The position numbers and the translations under genes were made by a program. The notes beneath the pieces were generated by a model that was not told the origin of the DNA, searched no databases, and saw only the letters and a list, made by a program, of their open reading frames with translations. From Desulfobacula sp. (GTDB taxonomy: Bacteria > Desulfobacterota > Desulfobacteria > Desulfobacterales > Desulfobacteraceae), in assembly GCA_018645325.1 (NCBI GenBank), contig JABGOU010000004.1:96200-160199 (forward strand): a stretch of 64,000 nucleotides of DNA, read 5' to 3'. Each line of letters opens with the position of its first letter. Position 1 is the stretch's first letter. Shown piece after piece: positions 27,631-36,985 of the stretch.

Positions 27631-29342
27631 TAAATAACCGCTGCCATTACTCCAGTGGCAAGAAATAAACATTCAATAACAAATTCCCTGTGCACACCGG
27701 ATATAAGACTGTTGTTTTTAAAAAAAAGTATCAATAAAAGCAAAATCAAGGGTATGGAAACAAAAAACAGAGCTTTTTGTACAAATATTCCTGTAAAAGA
27801 ACTTAAAATAATTATACCCATGGCAGACAGCAGTACATATTGAATGATTGTAAAACTTCGCTTTTCTCCTAAAAGAATTGGAAGAGTTTCTTTACCAGTG
27901 ATTCTGTCTCCCTGAATGGCCAGTATATCAAAAAAGGCTGTTCTCGCAAAAACCAGGGCCATTACAAAAAGACATGCCATTGTGACAGACATAAAGCCAC
28001 TTTGATGTTTCATTGCCGGTAAAAGGCATGTCACGATTCCCCATGCAATGGTAATCAGAATAGTTTTAGAGCCTGGAATATCTTTTATCCTTGAAATCTG
28101 TCCCTTTTCTGACTGCAGAGACATGATTTTTAAATTATAGGACAATCCTAAAAGTGACATGATCAGCAGCACAAAAAAAGACAAGGCTCCAGCTGTAAAA
28201 CTTAAATAAAGACCTGCCGCACCAGAGAAAATGGCAAGGGCCCTTAGATAGAATCGATTTTTTTGGTAAAAATGTGCTCTTTGGGGATGATTATATTTAT
28301 CAGATTTAATGCTAAACAGATTGTTTATTATCTGCATTGAAAGAACATAGAGAGCAGCAATCAAAGAATAGTGATAATCCTGGGCAACCCCTTGAAGCAT
28401 TGAACAAGCATAAGTCAGAGATCCTGCCCCCATTGCAACCATTATATTGGTTTTCAAAAAGAAATCACGAATAAAAAGCAAAAAGGTGCTAGCCCTGTGT
28501 TGATGTTGAAGATTGGTTTCTATTTTACTGTATGCATCATTAATGATCCAGTTTGGTGTGGAAGCTCCGGCTGTAATTGCCACTGATCCGGCTGATGACA
28601 GTTTTCCATAATCAATCTGGGAAACATCTTCAATATGAGTCACTGGTTTTCCTGTCTGTGATGCGATCTGTGCCAGCCGTTTTGTGTTTCCACTCTGTTT
28701 TCCGCCCACAACAATCACAGCATCATTAGCTTTGGCAAGCCTACGAATTTCAGCCTGACGTTTTTCAGTGGACCCGCAAATCGTATCAAATATTTTATAA
28801 TGGGGCGCATTGGCTTTACACCACAATTTTATTTTATTGTAAAAAGCTGTATCCTGGGTTGTTTGGGCAACCACGACAACCTTTTCAAACTTTGGCAATG
28901 TACAAAACATTTCCATGGATGTGATGGCATGTCCTTTCCCCTTTGCATACCCTAAAAGGCCTACTACTTCCGGGTGCTTCTCATCCCCTATAATAATCGT
29001 TGAATAGCCTTTTTGTGCATATCTATCAATAATCACCTGGACCCTGACAACCCGGGGGCATGTGGCATTTATCACTGTAAAACCTGCAGTTTTCAGAGCC
29101 TTTTCATCTTCCGGTGGCACCCCATGGGCCCGGACCAGAACAATCCCTGTCCCCTTTTCAGGGATTTTATCAATCTTGAAAATCTTTTTTTCTTCAAGCA
29201 TCAAAAGGACCTGGGGATTATGGATCAAAGGACCATAGGTATAGATAGGCCCCTTGGACAGGTTGGATGCATCCAGAACCAAGTCCACAGCCCGTCTGAC
29301 GCCCATACAGAACCCGGCCGTTTTCGCAACAACTATTTTCAT
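27630..29342 (-). CDS. ispH: IspH fused to a UbiA-like membrane prenyltransferase domain
   Basis: 570 residues; IspH alone is about 280-310. Residues 1-280 are HMBPP reductase, the last step of the MEP isoprenoid pathway: the 4Fe-4S ligands sit in GFCMGV, NATCPRV and DTICGSTEKRQ, with the active-site segments HPEV and QTTQ and the GASTP substrate site. Residues about 285-570 form seven to nine membrane helices with UbiA-type acidic motifs: a first motif in NNLFSIKSDKYNHP, which keeps only part of the NDxxDxxxD pattern, and a clear second motif FFDILAIQGDRITGKETLP. This suggests a link between isoprenoid supply and prenylation of a quinone-like or lipid acceptor. Its ATG overlaps the parB stop. 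Confidence 0.88.
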   Translation of the reverse strand: MKIVVAKTAGFCMGVRRAVDLVLDASNLSKGPIYTYGPLIHNPQVLLMLEEKKIFKIDKIPEKGTGIVLVRAHGVPPEDEKALKTAGFTVINATCPRVVRVQVIIDRYAQKGYSTIIIGDEKHPEVVGLLGYAKGKGHAITSMEMFCTLPKFEKVVVVAQTTQDTAFYNKIKLWCKANAPHYKIFDTICGSTEKRQAEIRRLAKANDAVIVVGGKQSGNTKRLAQIASQTGKPVTHIEDVSQIDYGKLSSAGSVAITAGASTPNWIINDAYSKIETNLQHQHRASTFLLFIRDFFLKTNIMVAMGAGSLTYACSMLQGVAQDYHYSLIAALYVLSMQIINNLFSIKSDKYNHPQRAHFYQKNRFYLRALAIFSGAAGLYLSFTAGALSFFVLLIMSLLGLSYNLKIMSLQSEKGQISRIKDIPGSKTILITIAWGIVTCLLPAMKHQSGFMSVTMACLFVMALVFARTAFFDILAIQGDRITGKETLPILLGEKRSFTIIQYVLLSAMGIIILSSFTGIFVQKALFFVSIPLILLLLILFFKNNSLISGVHREFVIECLFLATGVMAAVI

Positions 29343-30208
29343 GAAATATTTGTAAGAAGATCGACCAGGCGTTGGAATTCTGTTTTAGATTTAAATTTGA
29401 TTTCAATCTTGCCTTTATCTCCATTCTTTTGAATTTTGACTTTGGATTGAATATGATTGGAAATCATGGAGCAGGTTTCTTCAAGAAATTGTTTTTCAGT
29501 TGCCGATATTTTTTTCTGAAATTTTTGGGGCTCGTTTTTAGCTTTTTTAACCAGTTGCTCCGTCTGCCTCACTGACAACTCTTTTTTAAGAACAATATGG
29601 AGAAGATATATCTGGCTTTCTTCTGAACCGGCACCTAAAAGTGCTCTTGCATGACCCATGGATATTTTTTCTGCAATCAGACTGTCTTTGATTTCCTGTG
29701 GAAGACTTCTGAGCCGCAAAAGGTTGGCAATTGTAGATCTGTTCTTACCAATTTTTTTTGCAACTTTTTCCTGGGTATAATTAAACTCCTTGATCAGCCT
29801 GTAATATGCTTCTCCTTCTTCAAGAACGTTTAAATCTTCCCTTTGAATATTCTCAATAATGGAAACTTCCAGAACCTGTTCATCCGTCAGGTCTTTAACA
29901 AATACAGGCACGTGGGTCAATTGGGCTTCCCTGGCCGCACGAAGCCTTCTCTCCCCTGCTATCAACTCATAGGAATCATCAAGACGTCTTACCAGCAAAG
30001 GCTGCAAAATACCCTTCTGTGCAATGGATTCCTTAAGGCGATCCAGTTCTTCCTGGTTGAATATAGTTCTAGGCTGATACCGGTTGGGCTTTATTTCACC
30101 AATGGCGCACATAAAAAAATCAGGACTGCTCTCAGGCATGTCATAATCCGGGATCAATGCTGAAAGACCCCTTCCCAGGCCGGTGTTTTTCTTTTTCTTT
30201 TTCATCAT
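29339..30208 (-). CDS. parB: Chromosome partitioning protein ParB
   Basis: CTP-dependent DNA clamp that loads at parS and works with ParA in origin segregation. The 289-residue protein has the N-terminal ParA-contact segment GLGRGLSALIP, the nuclease-like ParB/Srx domain with ELIAGERRLRAA (CTP-binding GERR) and IIENIQREDLNVLEEG, then the parS-reading helix-turn-helix (YTQEKVAKKIGKNRSTIANLLRL) and a basic C-terminal dimer domain. It overlaps parA upstream and ispH downstream by ATGA junctions. No parS-like 16-mer palindrome was found nearby. Confidence 0.95.
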   Translation of the reverse strand: MMKKKKKNTGLGRGLSALIPDYDMPESSPDFFMCAIGEIKPNRYQPRTIFNQEELDRLKESIAQKGILQPLLVRRLDDSYELIAGERRLRAAREAQLTHVPVFVKDLTDEQVLEVSIIENIQREDLNVLEEGEAYYRLIKEFNYTQEKVAKKIGKNRSTIANLLRLRSLPQEIKDSLIAEKISMGHARALLGAGSEESQIYLLHIVLKKELSVRQTEQLVKKAKNEPQKFQKKISATEKQFLEETCSMISNHIQSKVKIQKNGDKGKIEIKFKSKTEFQRLVDLLTNIS

Positions 30209-30981
30209 TTTTTAATGTGTGACCTCCGGGTTAGAAATTCCTTTGCAAAAGTAATATAACTTTTTGACCCCATTGACATTTTATCATATAGAACAATCGG
30301 CAACCCATAGCTTGGTGCCTCACCAAGCTTTACATTACGCGGTATTTTTGTATTAAAAACCATCCCTTTAAAATATTTTTTTGCATCTTCAACAACATTT
30401 TGGGCAAGATTTGTTCTTTTGTCATACATGGTCAAAAGGATCCCGTTTATCTTTAATCCGGGATTAAAAGATGATTTGACGCGTTTTATGGTATCTAAGA
30501 GTTGACCCAGGCCTTCCAGGGCATAGAATTCACTCTGAAGCGGTATCAAAACAGAGTCTGAAGCTGTAAAAGCATTTAATGTCAACAAGCCTAAAGCCGG
30601 TGGGCAATCAATGATAATATATTCAAATCTTCCTTTTAGCGGTTCCAGAAGTGTTTTTAGCTTTTTCTCCCTGTCTTTTGACGACACCATCTCAATTTCA
30701 AAGCCGATGAGATCCATATTGGCGGGGATCATCATTAATTTTGGCAATGCCGTGGGGAGAATAATATCCTCAACCTCTGCCTCACCAATAAGACCCTGAT
30801 ACAGAGAATAGTCCAGGGAGGGTTTATCGATTCCCATACCCGTTGTTGCATTTGCCTGGGAATCACAATCAACTAGTAAAACTGTTTTTCCAATTTTAGC
30901 AAGAGCGGCTGAAAGATTAATAGAGGTTGTTGTTTTGCCAACTCCCCCTTTCTGGTTCGCTATACTGATAATTTGAGTCAT
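30205..30981 (-). CDS. parA: Chromosome partitioning ATPase ParA (Soj)
   Basis: Nucleoid-binding Walker-type ATPase partner of ParB. The 258-residue, short chromosomal type lacks the N-terminal regulatory domain of plasmid ParA. It has the deviant Walker A KGGVGKTTTSINL with signature Lys, the switch I region LLVDCDSQANATTGMG and Walker B YIIIDCPPALGLLTLNA. It is the first gene of a parA-parB-ispH operon with 4-base overlaps. Confidence 0.96.
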   Translation of the reverse strand: MTQIISIANQKGGVGKTTTSINLSAALAKIGKTVLLVDCDSQANATTGMGIDKPSLDYSLYQGLIGEAEVEDIILPTALPKLMMIPANMDLIGFEIEMVSSKDREKKLKTLLEPLKGRFEYIIIDCPPALGLLTLNAFTASDSVLIPLQSEFYALEGLGQLLDTIKRVKSSFNPGLKINGILLTMYDKRTNLAQNVVEDAKKYFKGMVFNTKIPRNVKLGEAPSYGLPIVLYDKMSMGSKSYITFAKEFLTRRSHIKK

Positions 30982-31069
30982 AATCAGATTTCATTATCAC
31001 AAATAACTTTCATAGGCAATCAGTTAAAATTTTCAAATCTTATTTTTTATATTTAAATATTAAAACCAT

Positions 31070-31110
31070 AAAAAAAGCCTTACACAGCAAATTAATAGCA
31101 GTGTAAGGCT
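31070..31110 (-). terminator. Rho-independent terminator of the selenoprotein gene
   Basis: AGCCTTACAC and GTGTAAGGCT form a perfect 10-bp stem with a loop of about 15 bases. On the minus strand a run of seven T follows directly, so it ends transcripts coming from the right. Confidence 0.8.
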
Positions 31111-31156
31111 TTATGGTCTTTAATATCTAAAGCATGCAAATCAGTGCCTGACCGAA

Positions 31157-31286
31157 AACCCGTGTTTGGGCGAAAAATTGCCCATATACAAGGCGCAAGA
31201 AAGTTTGAAACCGGAGTGTACTCCTGTACATAAGGATTTCAAACTTTTGCAGCAACGCAGTAGATGGGTGAGTTTTCGTTCAAACA
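31157..31286. repeat. About 130-bp nested palindromic repeat element
   Basis: Outer arms CGTGTTTGGGCGAAAA and TTTTCGTTCAAACAC pair imperfectly at the two ends, and an inner pair GTTTGAAA / TTTCAAAC brackets a further small palindrome (GGAGTGTACTCC). The element sits just after the stop codon of the selenoprotein gene and before its terminator. Its architecture suggests a MITE or REP-like unit that should recur elsewhere in the genome. Confidence 0.6.
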
Positions 31287-31291
31287 CAAAA

Positions 31292-32611
31292 TTACATGGC
31301 TGATTCCGGGTGAAACACATCCACTTCCTTTAAATCTTCACCAAGATATTCTCTTTCATTGGGACCAAGTATACCAAGAGAAAGGTTTAAAAGCGTCCAA
31401 AGATGAACTGTTTCCCATGCATGGTCATTGACATCTGACAGATCATGCACCTGGGCATGGCAGTTATGGCATGGTGTGATGCAGTAAGCTGCTTTGGTTG
31501 TAAGGATCTGGTTAGCCTTGGTCTGCCCATATGCCCGTCTTTGCTCCTGGAAACCGGACTGGAGAAAACCACCACCGCCGCCACAGCAGAAATTGTTGGA
31601 TTTGTTTGGCGTCATTTCAATAAAATTTTCTTCACCTACAACTTTTTTTACAACATATCTCATTTCTTCGGCAACTGGGTCACCCAGTGTTTTTCTGACC
31701 AGCTGACAGGGATCCTGAAGTGTAAACTTTATTTTTAAATCCTTGTTCCAGTCTGAAGAGGGTGTAAGTTTGCCTTCCCTGATCCATTGAGCATAGAGTT
31801 GAATAATACTTTTGATTTCAAAATTGTAAGGGATGTTGAATTTTTTCAGTCCTGCCAGGACTGCAAAGAGTTCGTGCCCTCACTCCGTGTTGAGCCAGAC
31901 TTTACAGCCCAGGTCCTCCACGGCTTTCACCTTTGTCCGGATAATTTTTTCCCAGGATTCATTATCTGCCATGAACATGCAATAATTTTCAGCGGCCCAG
32001 CCTTTTGTTCCATATGTCCAGTCAGCGCCTGCAAGGTGCATGATCTTCCACAAAGGGACCATTTCATCGGGCTCTGTCACAGGTTCTCTGGAATTCTGAT
32101 TCAAAAAATATTGAGCCCCCTCCCGGTTTACATCTGCTTTCATTTGTGCAAACTCAGGCTGTGATTCCTGGTATTCTTCAAGAACATCTTCAACAACAAA
32201 TTGAAAATCCTCTTCATTAGCGCCCATGGCAGAACAGGTATCATGTTTTAACGCCATGTCACAGGAAGCTCTTATCCCTTTTGGTCTTTCTTCTCTCGGC
32301 ACTTGTGCCCTTGCATTGAAAACAAGCTGAGGAATGTTAATTTCCATGGGACAAACATAAATACACCGCATACACATGGTACACATCCACACCCAGTTTG
32401 AACCCAGTATCTCTTCATCCATTCCAAGTGCAGCCATTCTCAGGAACTTTCTTGGATCCATTCCTTCAAGACCTGTTGCAGGACAACCTGATGCACATGC
32501 ACCGCATGTCAGACATGCATTAAGATTCCCGCCATCAGGCAGAAGTTTCATTACCTTATCTTTAAAGACACTTTTTCTTGTGCCGCCAATTTTAATAGCT
32601 GTATCTCCCAT
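31292..32611 (-). CDS. HdrD-like Fe-S oxidoreductase with selenocysteine (TGA readthrough)
   Basis: 439 residues if TGA 31880-31882 is read as Sec (residue 244). Upstream of it lie two 4Fe-4S motifs, CLTCGACASGCP and CTMCMRCIYVCP; downstream, in the same frame, come DPCQLVRKT, NFCCGGGGGF and ITPCHNCH, a CCG cluster domain. The TGA replaces Cys of the ECGH-type motif (NTE-Sec-GHE) conserved in HdrD/GlpC/DsrK-like proteins. The start at 32611 is set by AAGGAG nine bases upstream. It resembles HmcF/TmcB-type cytoplasmic electron-transfer subunits of sulfate reducers, probably thiol/disulfide or quinone linked. No cytochrome partner adjoins it. Conventional callers would split it into two ORFs (31880-32644 and 31292-31663). 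Confidence 0.85.
31847..31863 (-). promoter_or_regulatory. Bacterial SECIS hairpin
   Basis: In the mRNA, CAGUCC-UGGCA-GGACUG forms a perfect 6-bp stem with a 5-base loop containing GG. The stem starts 16 bases after the UGA, the spacing expected for SelB-dependent Sec insertion. Confidence 0.75.
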
Positions 32612-33308
32612 GCTATTGTTCTCCTTAATCCATATAAAATTCAAAATATTTTTATTTCGCTATTTAGCCAATCTTTTTTTGAGCAATGTCCTTTTTCTCT
32701 TATTCTGTCATTTATGTCAACCTTATTTTCAGATTCAGCCCATTTGAAATAAAAAATTATTGCTGAATAATGACCTTAAAAATTAAATAGCAAAGAAATT
32801 GTTGCTTATAACCTGGCAGCAAAAAAAATAAAGGAAACAAATCCTTTCCTTATCTTATCCATTTAAAGATTTTTTTGGGATAGTAAAAAAGTTAGCCCTT
32901 TGTCTATTCATCAAATTCTAAATAAATTGAATCAAATCTCAATTTTTTTGCATTGTATTTTTTTTTGATGTAACTTGATTTTGAATAACTATTCATAAAA
33001 AATATAAGAGGCCTCTGGTATCACTTACCGTTCAGATATCGGTCCCTGCATATTTCTTTTGGAAGTTGTTGTTCTATTAGAAATTTTGCTCGTGACTGTA
33101 TATACCATTTTGATCTCCTACAATTGTTATTAAAATATAAACTTTATTCCCTTTAAAAGAAAAATAAGTATTTATAAATCCCTTGACAAAAAGCCCCAAA
33201 ACGTATCTACTTATCCCAATCTGAGGAATCGATAGTTTAAGAAATTCAATAGTCAAAGGCCTGTAAGAACCAACGGGGATAGGGGGACGTTCGAAAGACA
33301 ACGCGACA
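32612..33308. other. AT-rich gap with no gene; junction to GC-rich DNA
   Basis: No ORF with recognisable content on either strand. The left part is the AT-rich upstream region of the selenoprotein gene. Base composition changes to GC-rich from about 33,240-33,290, which I take as the left edge of the acquired ABC-transporter segment. No flanking repeats or integrase could be matched to this edge. Confidence 0.5.
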
Positions 33309-34469
33309 TTGCAAACCCACCGCACCGAAGCCGTACCGAACGGAGTAGCCTCGGCCACCACAGCCTGCACTGAACCAAACGATGCGTTAGTACAGTTCAT
33401 CGAGGTTCAGAAGAGCTATGACGGCAAAATCCTCGTTGTCAAAGACCTGAATCTCGATGTGGCTCGCGGAGAATTTCTGACCATGCTTGGCCCGTCTGGG
33501 TCCGGTAAGACCACCTGCCTAATGATACTGGCAGGCTTCGAGCCGACAACAAACGGCAAAATTCTCCTCAATGGACGTTCTATCAATGACGTGCCTCCCC
33601 ATAAGCGAGACATCGGCATGGTGTTCCAGAACTATGCGTTGTTTCCCCATATGACGGTGGCCGAAAATCTCGCCTTCCCCCTAAAAGTCCGCAAAGTACC
33701 TGCAGGGGAGGTCGTCGACAAAGTGAACCGCGCACTCGAGATGGTCAAATTGCAGGGATTCGACAACCGCCGCCCTGCACAATTGTCTGGTGGTCAGCAG
33801 CAGCGCGTTGCCGTGGCGCGGGCGTTGGTTTTCGAACCCCAGCTGGTGCTGATGGACGAGCCGCTGGGCGCGCTCGACAAGCAATTACGCGAGCAAATGC
33901 AATATGAAATCAAGCACATCCACGAAAATCTTGGCATCACAACTGTCTATGTCACCCATGACCAGGCAGAGGCGCTCACCATGTCGGACCGCATAGCGGT
34001 TTTTAACGATGGCGTCGTTCAACAGTTAGCGACCCCCGCCGACCTTTACGAAAAACCCGAAAATGATTTTGTAGCGGGCTTCATTGGTGAGAACAATCGG
34101 TTTTATGGAACTGTTAGCGAAGTCAATGGCAGCACCTGTACGGTGAAGCTTGACGAGAATAGCACGGTCACCGCGGAAAAGGTCGATGTCGGAGGTGTCG
34201 GTGCTCGGGCAACCTTATCAATTCGGCCCGAACGGGTAGAGCTTTTGGGTCAAGAAGGGTCCATGGCCAACCGACTGTCGGGTCGAATCGAAGAGTTGAT
34301 TTATCTCGGCGACCATATTCGTGTTCGTATGACGGTGGCGGGAAACGATGAATTCATCGTCAAGGTCCGCAACTCTGCTAACATGCAATACGACCTGAAA
34401 GAAGGTGATGAAATTAATGTCGGTTGGAATACGAAAGATTGTCGGGCACTCAAACCCATCGATGACTGA
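33309..34469 (+). CDS. Polyamine-type ABC transporter ATPase (PotA-like)
   Basis: ATP-binding subunit driving uptake through the two permeases downstream. The 386-residue chain has Walker A GPSGSGKTTC, the Q-loop MVFQNYALFPHMTV, the ABC signature LSGGQQQRVAVARAL, Walker B LVLMDEPLGALD and the switch His in VTHDQAEAL, followed by a TOBE-type regulatory domain (about 290-380). The only start in frame is TTG 33309, and the first ~25 residues look unlike the family, so the true start may be later or the 5' end was altered at the transfer junction. Codon use is GC-rich, unlike the genes on both sides. Confidence 0.88.
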   Translation: MQTHRTEAVPNGVASATTACTEPNDALVQFIEVQKSYDGKILVVKDLNLDVARGEFLTMLGPSGSGKTTCLMILAGFEPTTNGKILLNGRSINDVPPHKRDIGMVFQNYALFPHMTVAENLAFPLKVRKVPAGEVVDKVNRALEMVKLQGFDNRRPAQLSGGQQQRVAVARALVFEPQLVLMDEPLGALDKQLREQMQYEIKHIHENLGITTVYVTHDQAEALTMSDRIAVFNDGVVQQLATPADLYEKPENDFVAGFIGENNRFYGTVSEVNGSTCTVKLDENSTVTAEKVDVGGVGARATLSIRPERVELLGQEGSMANRLSGRIEELIYLGDHIRVRMTVAGNDEFIVKVRNSANMQYDLKEGDEINVGWNTKDCRALKPIDD

Positions 34470-34550
34470 ATAAGGAAAATCGTTTATTAGCGGATGATAA
34501 ACAAAAAACCGCCCGACAAAATCCGGGCAACACTAAAAGAGGAGGACAAT

Positions 34551-35645
34551 ATGATGAAGATGTTAAGGATACTCGCTTCAACCGCCTTGGCGGTCTGCAT
34601 TTCACTATCGGCGGCCAACGCGGGTGCAGGGGAAATCACCGTTGTTTCTTGGGGTGGTGCTTACGGTAATAGCCAGGTCGAGGCTTATTACAAACCATGG
34701 ATGGCAAAGACCGGTCACAAGATCAAATCGGTTGATGCGCCCAACCCGGCCGACCCCATAAAGGCCCAGGTGACTGCGGGCAATGTTTCGATGGATGTCG
34801 CGGACGTCGAATATTCTGATGCAGTGCGTTACTGCGACGAAGGCTTGTTGGAAACCATCGATGTCACGCAACTTCCCCCCGCACCGGACGGCACCCCGGC
34901 CGTGGAAGATTTCATTGAAGGGGCCTTGACTGATTGCGCAGTGGCCAGCATCGTGTGGTCGACCGTTTTCGCCTATGACTCGACTAAAATATCCGGCGCC
35001 AAACCGACGACCATAGCCGATTTATTCGACACCAAGAAGTTCCCCGGTAAACGCGGCCTGCGCAAGGGCGCCAAGCCTAACCTGGAAATGGCCCTGATGG
35101 CAGACGGAGTGCCAGCTGGTGACGTCTACAAGCTTCTGGGCACCAAGGCCGGTGTCAAACGAGCGTTTGCGAAATTGGACACTATCAAAAAAGACATTGT
35201 CTGGTGGGAAGCCGGCGCTCAAGCGCCGCAACTTTTGGCCGACGGAGAAGTGACCATGACGACCGCATATAACGGCCGCATTTTCAACGCTGCGGCAAAG
35301 GAAAACAAACCGTTTGTCGTGGTATGGGACGGCCAGATTCTCGATTTTGACCTGTACGTAATTCCGAAAGGCGCACCCAACAAGGCGCTGGCGCTTGAAT
35401 TCATCAAGTTCGCGACTGACACCCAGCGGCTTGCCGATCAGTCGAAATACATTGCCTATGGCCCGGCCCGGAAGTCTTCGGCGCCGTTCGTTGGTATGTA
35501 TCAAGACGGCAAGACCAAAATGGCTCCACACATGCCAACGGCGCCAGAAAACATGAAAAACGCACTTGTAAACAATTTCGAATTCTGGGCCGACCATGAT
35601 TCCGAATTGAACGAGCGGTTCAACGCCTGGATTGCTGGCAAGTAA
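34551..35645 (+). CDS. Polyamine-type ABC substrate-binding protein (PotD-like)
   Basis: Periplasmic binding protein of 364 residues. ATG 34551 is preceded by GAGGAGG and opens a good signal peptide (KMLRILASTALAVCISLS, cleavage after NAGA), whereas an in-frame upstream ATG at 34494 does not. The mature chain starts EITVVSWGGAYGNSQVEAYY and carries the DVADVEYSDAVRYCDEGLLE and KKFPGKRGLRKG segments of the spermidine/putrescine and related organic-cation class. The ligand could be a polyamine or another small cation. It is part of a complete four-gene operon; a terminator-like hairpin directly after it should make it more abundant than the permeases. Confidence 0.9.
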   Translation: MMKMLRILASTALAVCISLSAANAGAGEITVVSWGGAYGNSQVEAYYKPWMAKTGHKIKSVDAPNPADPIKAQVTAGNVSMDVADVEYSDAVRYCDEGLLETIDVTQLPPAPDGTPAVEDFIEGALTDCAVASIVWSTVFAYDSTKISGAKPTTIADLFDTKKFPGKRGLRKGAKPNLEMALMADGVPAGDVYKLLGTKAGVKRAFAKLDTIKKDIVWWEAGAQAPQLLADGEVTMTTAYNGRIFNAAAKENKPFVVVWDGQILDFDLYVIPKGAPNKALALEFIKFATDTQRLADQSKYIAYGPARKSSAPFVGMYQDGKTKMAPHMPTAPENMKNALVNNFEFWADHDSELNERFNAWIAGK

Positions 35646-35657
35646 GACCAAAACAAT

Positions 35658-35693
35658 GACCGAGGTGCGAACATTCGCACTCCGGTCTTTTTT
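35658..35693 (+). terminator. Intra-operon terminator/attenuator
   Basis: A 12-bp stem (GACCGAGGTGCG / CGCACTCCGGTC, one mismatch and one G-U) with a 6-base loop is followed by TTTTTT, three bases before the permease ATG. Such hairpins after binding-protein genes commonly set subunit ratios. Confidence 0.8.
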
Positions 35694-35695
35694 GG

Positions 35696-36982
35696 ATGGA
35701 TTTGATAGTGACGAACTTAGACAAACCTAATAAGGGTGAGAGCGCTTTGTTAACAACTGCCGATGGCACACCGCTGAGAAAAGCCTTAGCCCGGGCCATG
35801 CGCCGGGCGAGGATCAACGCTTTTTTGCTGGTTGCACCGCTGCTTTTATTTGTAGTTGTGACCTTTGCTGTGCCCATCGGGCAAATGCTTTATCTAAGTA
35901 TCAACAACAGGGTTTTTTCAGACTACATGCCGCGCGTTACAGCCTATCTGAAGGTGCATCCGGAAATTGGCGTGCCCTGCGAAGACGGATTCGAGGCATT
36001 GGCACTCGATTTGGCTGCTGCCAAAAAAAACAGGACGATTGGGCGCATTGGCACCCGTATCAATTACGACCGCTCCGGTTCCACCAGCCTGTTCAAATCC
36101 GGCGCCCGCAAGGCGGTGAAATTCAAAGGTCCGCCTTACAAGGAAAAGTTCCTCAACCATAGCGAAGACTGGGGAGAACCTTACTTGTGGAACGTGATGC
36201 GGCGCGCTTCTCAAGCACACACGCTGGATTTCTACGCGGCTGCCCTTGATTTCAAATACGATGCAAACGGCGAGTTGGTGCGGGTCGAACCGGAACGCCG
36301 GATTTACGTGATGCTGTACCAGCGTACGTTTTTTCTGTCGGCGTTGATTGCCGGTCTCTGCCTGTTGTTGGGTTTTCCAATCGCCCATTTGTTGGCGACC
36401 CTGCCGCTGCGCTATTCGAATTTGCTGATGATCTTCGTTCTGTTGCCTTTCTGGACGTCGCTGTTGGTGCGAACGACGTCTTGGATATCATTGCTGCAAA
36501 GCCAAGGTGTGCTCAATGACCTTCTGGTCGCTATCGGCATCATCAACAACGATGGCCGCATTCAGATGATGTATAACCAGTACGGCACCATTATCGCCAT
36601 GACGCATATTCTACTGCCGTTCATGATTTTGCCGCTCTATTCCGTAATGAAAACCATTTCCCCCAGTTACATGCGCGCCGCGCGCTCGTTAGGTGCTGCG
36701 CCAATCACGGCGTTTATAAAGGTCTACTTTCCGCAAACAGTACCGGGTATTGGCGCCGGCACCTTGCTGGTATTCATTTTGGCTATCGGCTATTACATCA
36801 CGCCGGCCCTGGTCGGTGGTTCGTCAGGCGAACTAATCTCCAATCAAATCGCTTTCCATATGCAGAAATCTCTAAACTGGAGTCTTGCAGCTGCTCTTGG
36901 AGCCCTATTGCTGTTTGGGGTGCTGGGACTTTTTTGGCTCTATGACCGCCTGATCGGAATCGACAACATGAGGTTTGGTTAG
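35696..36982 (+). CDS. ABC transporter permease 1 (PotB-like) with large periplasmic insertion
   Basis: 428 residues, about 130 more than typical PotB. A first helix (NAFLLVAPLLLFVVVTFAVP) is followed by an unusually long hydrophilic segment (about residues 70-205) before the remaining five helices. The EAA loop with the conserved Gly reads MRAARSLGAAPITAFIKVYFPQ. The insertion is soluble in character, without cysteines apart from one, and may dock the binding protein. The start at ATG 35696 lies at the end of the attenuator U run; GTG 35708 is an alternative. The following permease starts 4 bases after its stop. Confidence 0.88.
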   Translation: MDLIVTNLDKPNKGESALLTTADGTPLRKALARAMRRARINAFLLVAPLLLFVVVTFAVPIGQMLYLSINNRVFSDYMPRVTAYLKVHPEIGVPCEDGFEALALDLAAAKKNRTIGRIGTRINYDRSGSTSLFKSGARKAVKFKGPPYKEKFLNHSEDWGEPYLWNVMRRASQAHTLDFYAAALDFKYDANGELVRVEPERRIYVMLYQRTFFLSALIAGLCLLLGFPIAHLLATLPLRYSNLLMIFVLLPFWTSLLVRTTSWISLLQSQGVLNDLLVAIGIINNDGRIQMMYNQYGTIIAMTHILLPFMILPLYSVMKTISPSYMRAARSLGAAPITAFIKVYFPQTVPGIGAGTLLVFILAIGYYITPALVGGSSGELISNQIAFHMQKSLNWSLAAALGALLLFGVLGLFWLYDRLIGIDNMRFG

Positions 36983-36985
36983 GTT

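Noticed and set aside
30982-31300. parS site near parAB
   Set aside because: I found no TGTTTCACGTGAAACA-like palindrome in this region or elsewhere in the window; the inverted repeats here are a terminator and a repeat element.
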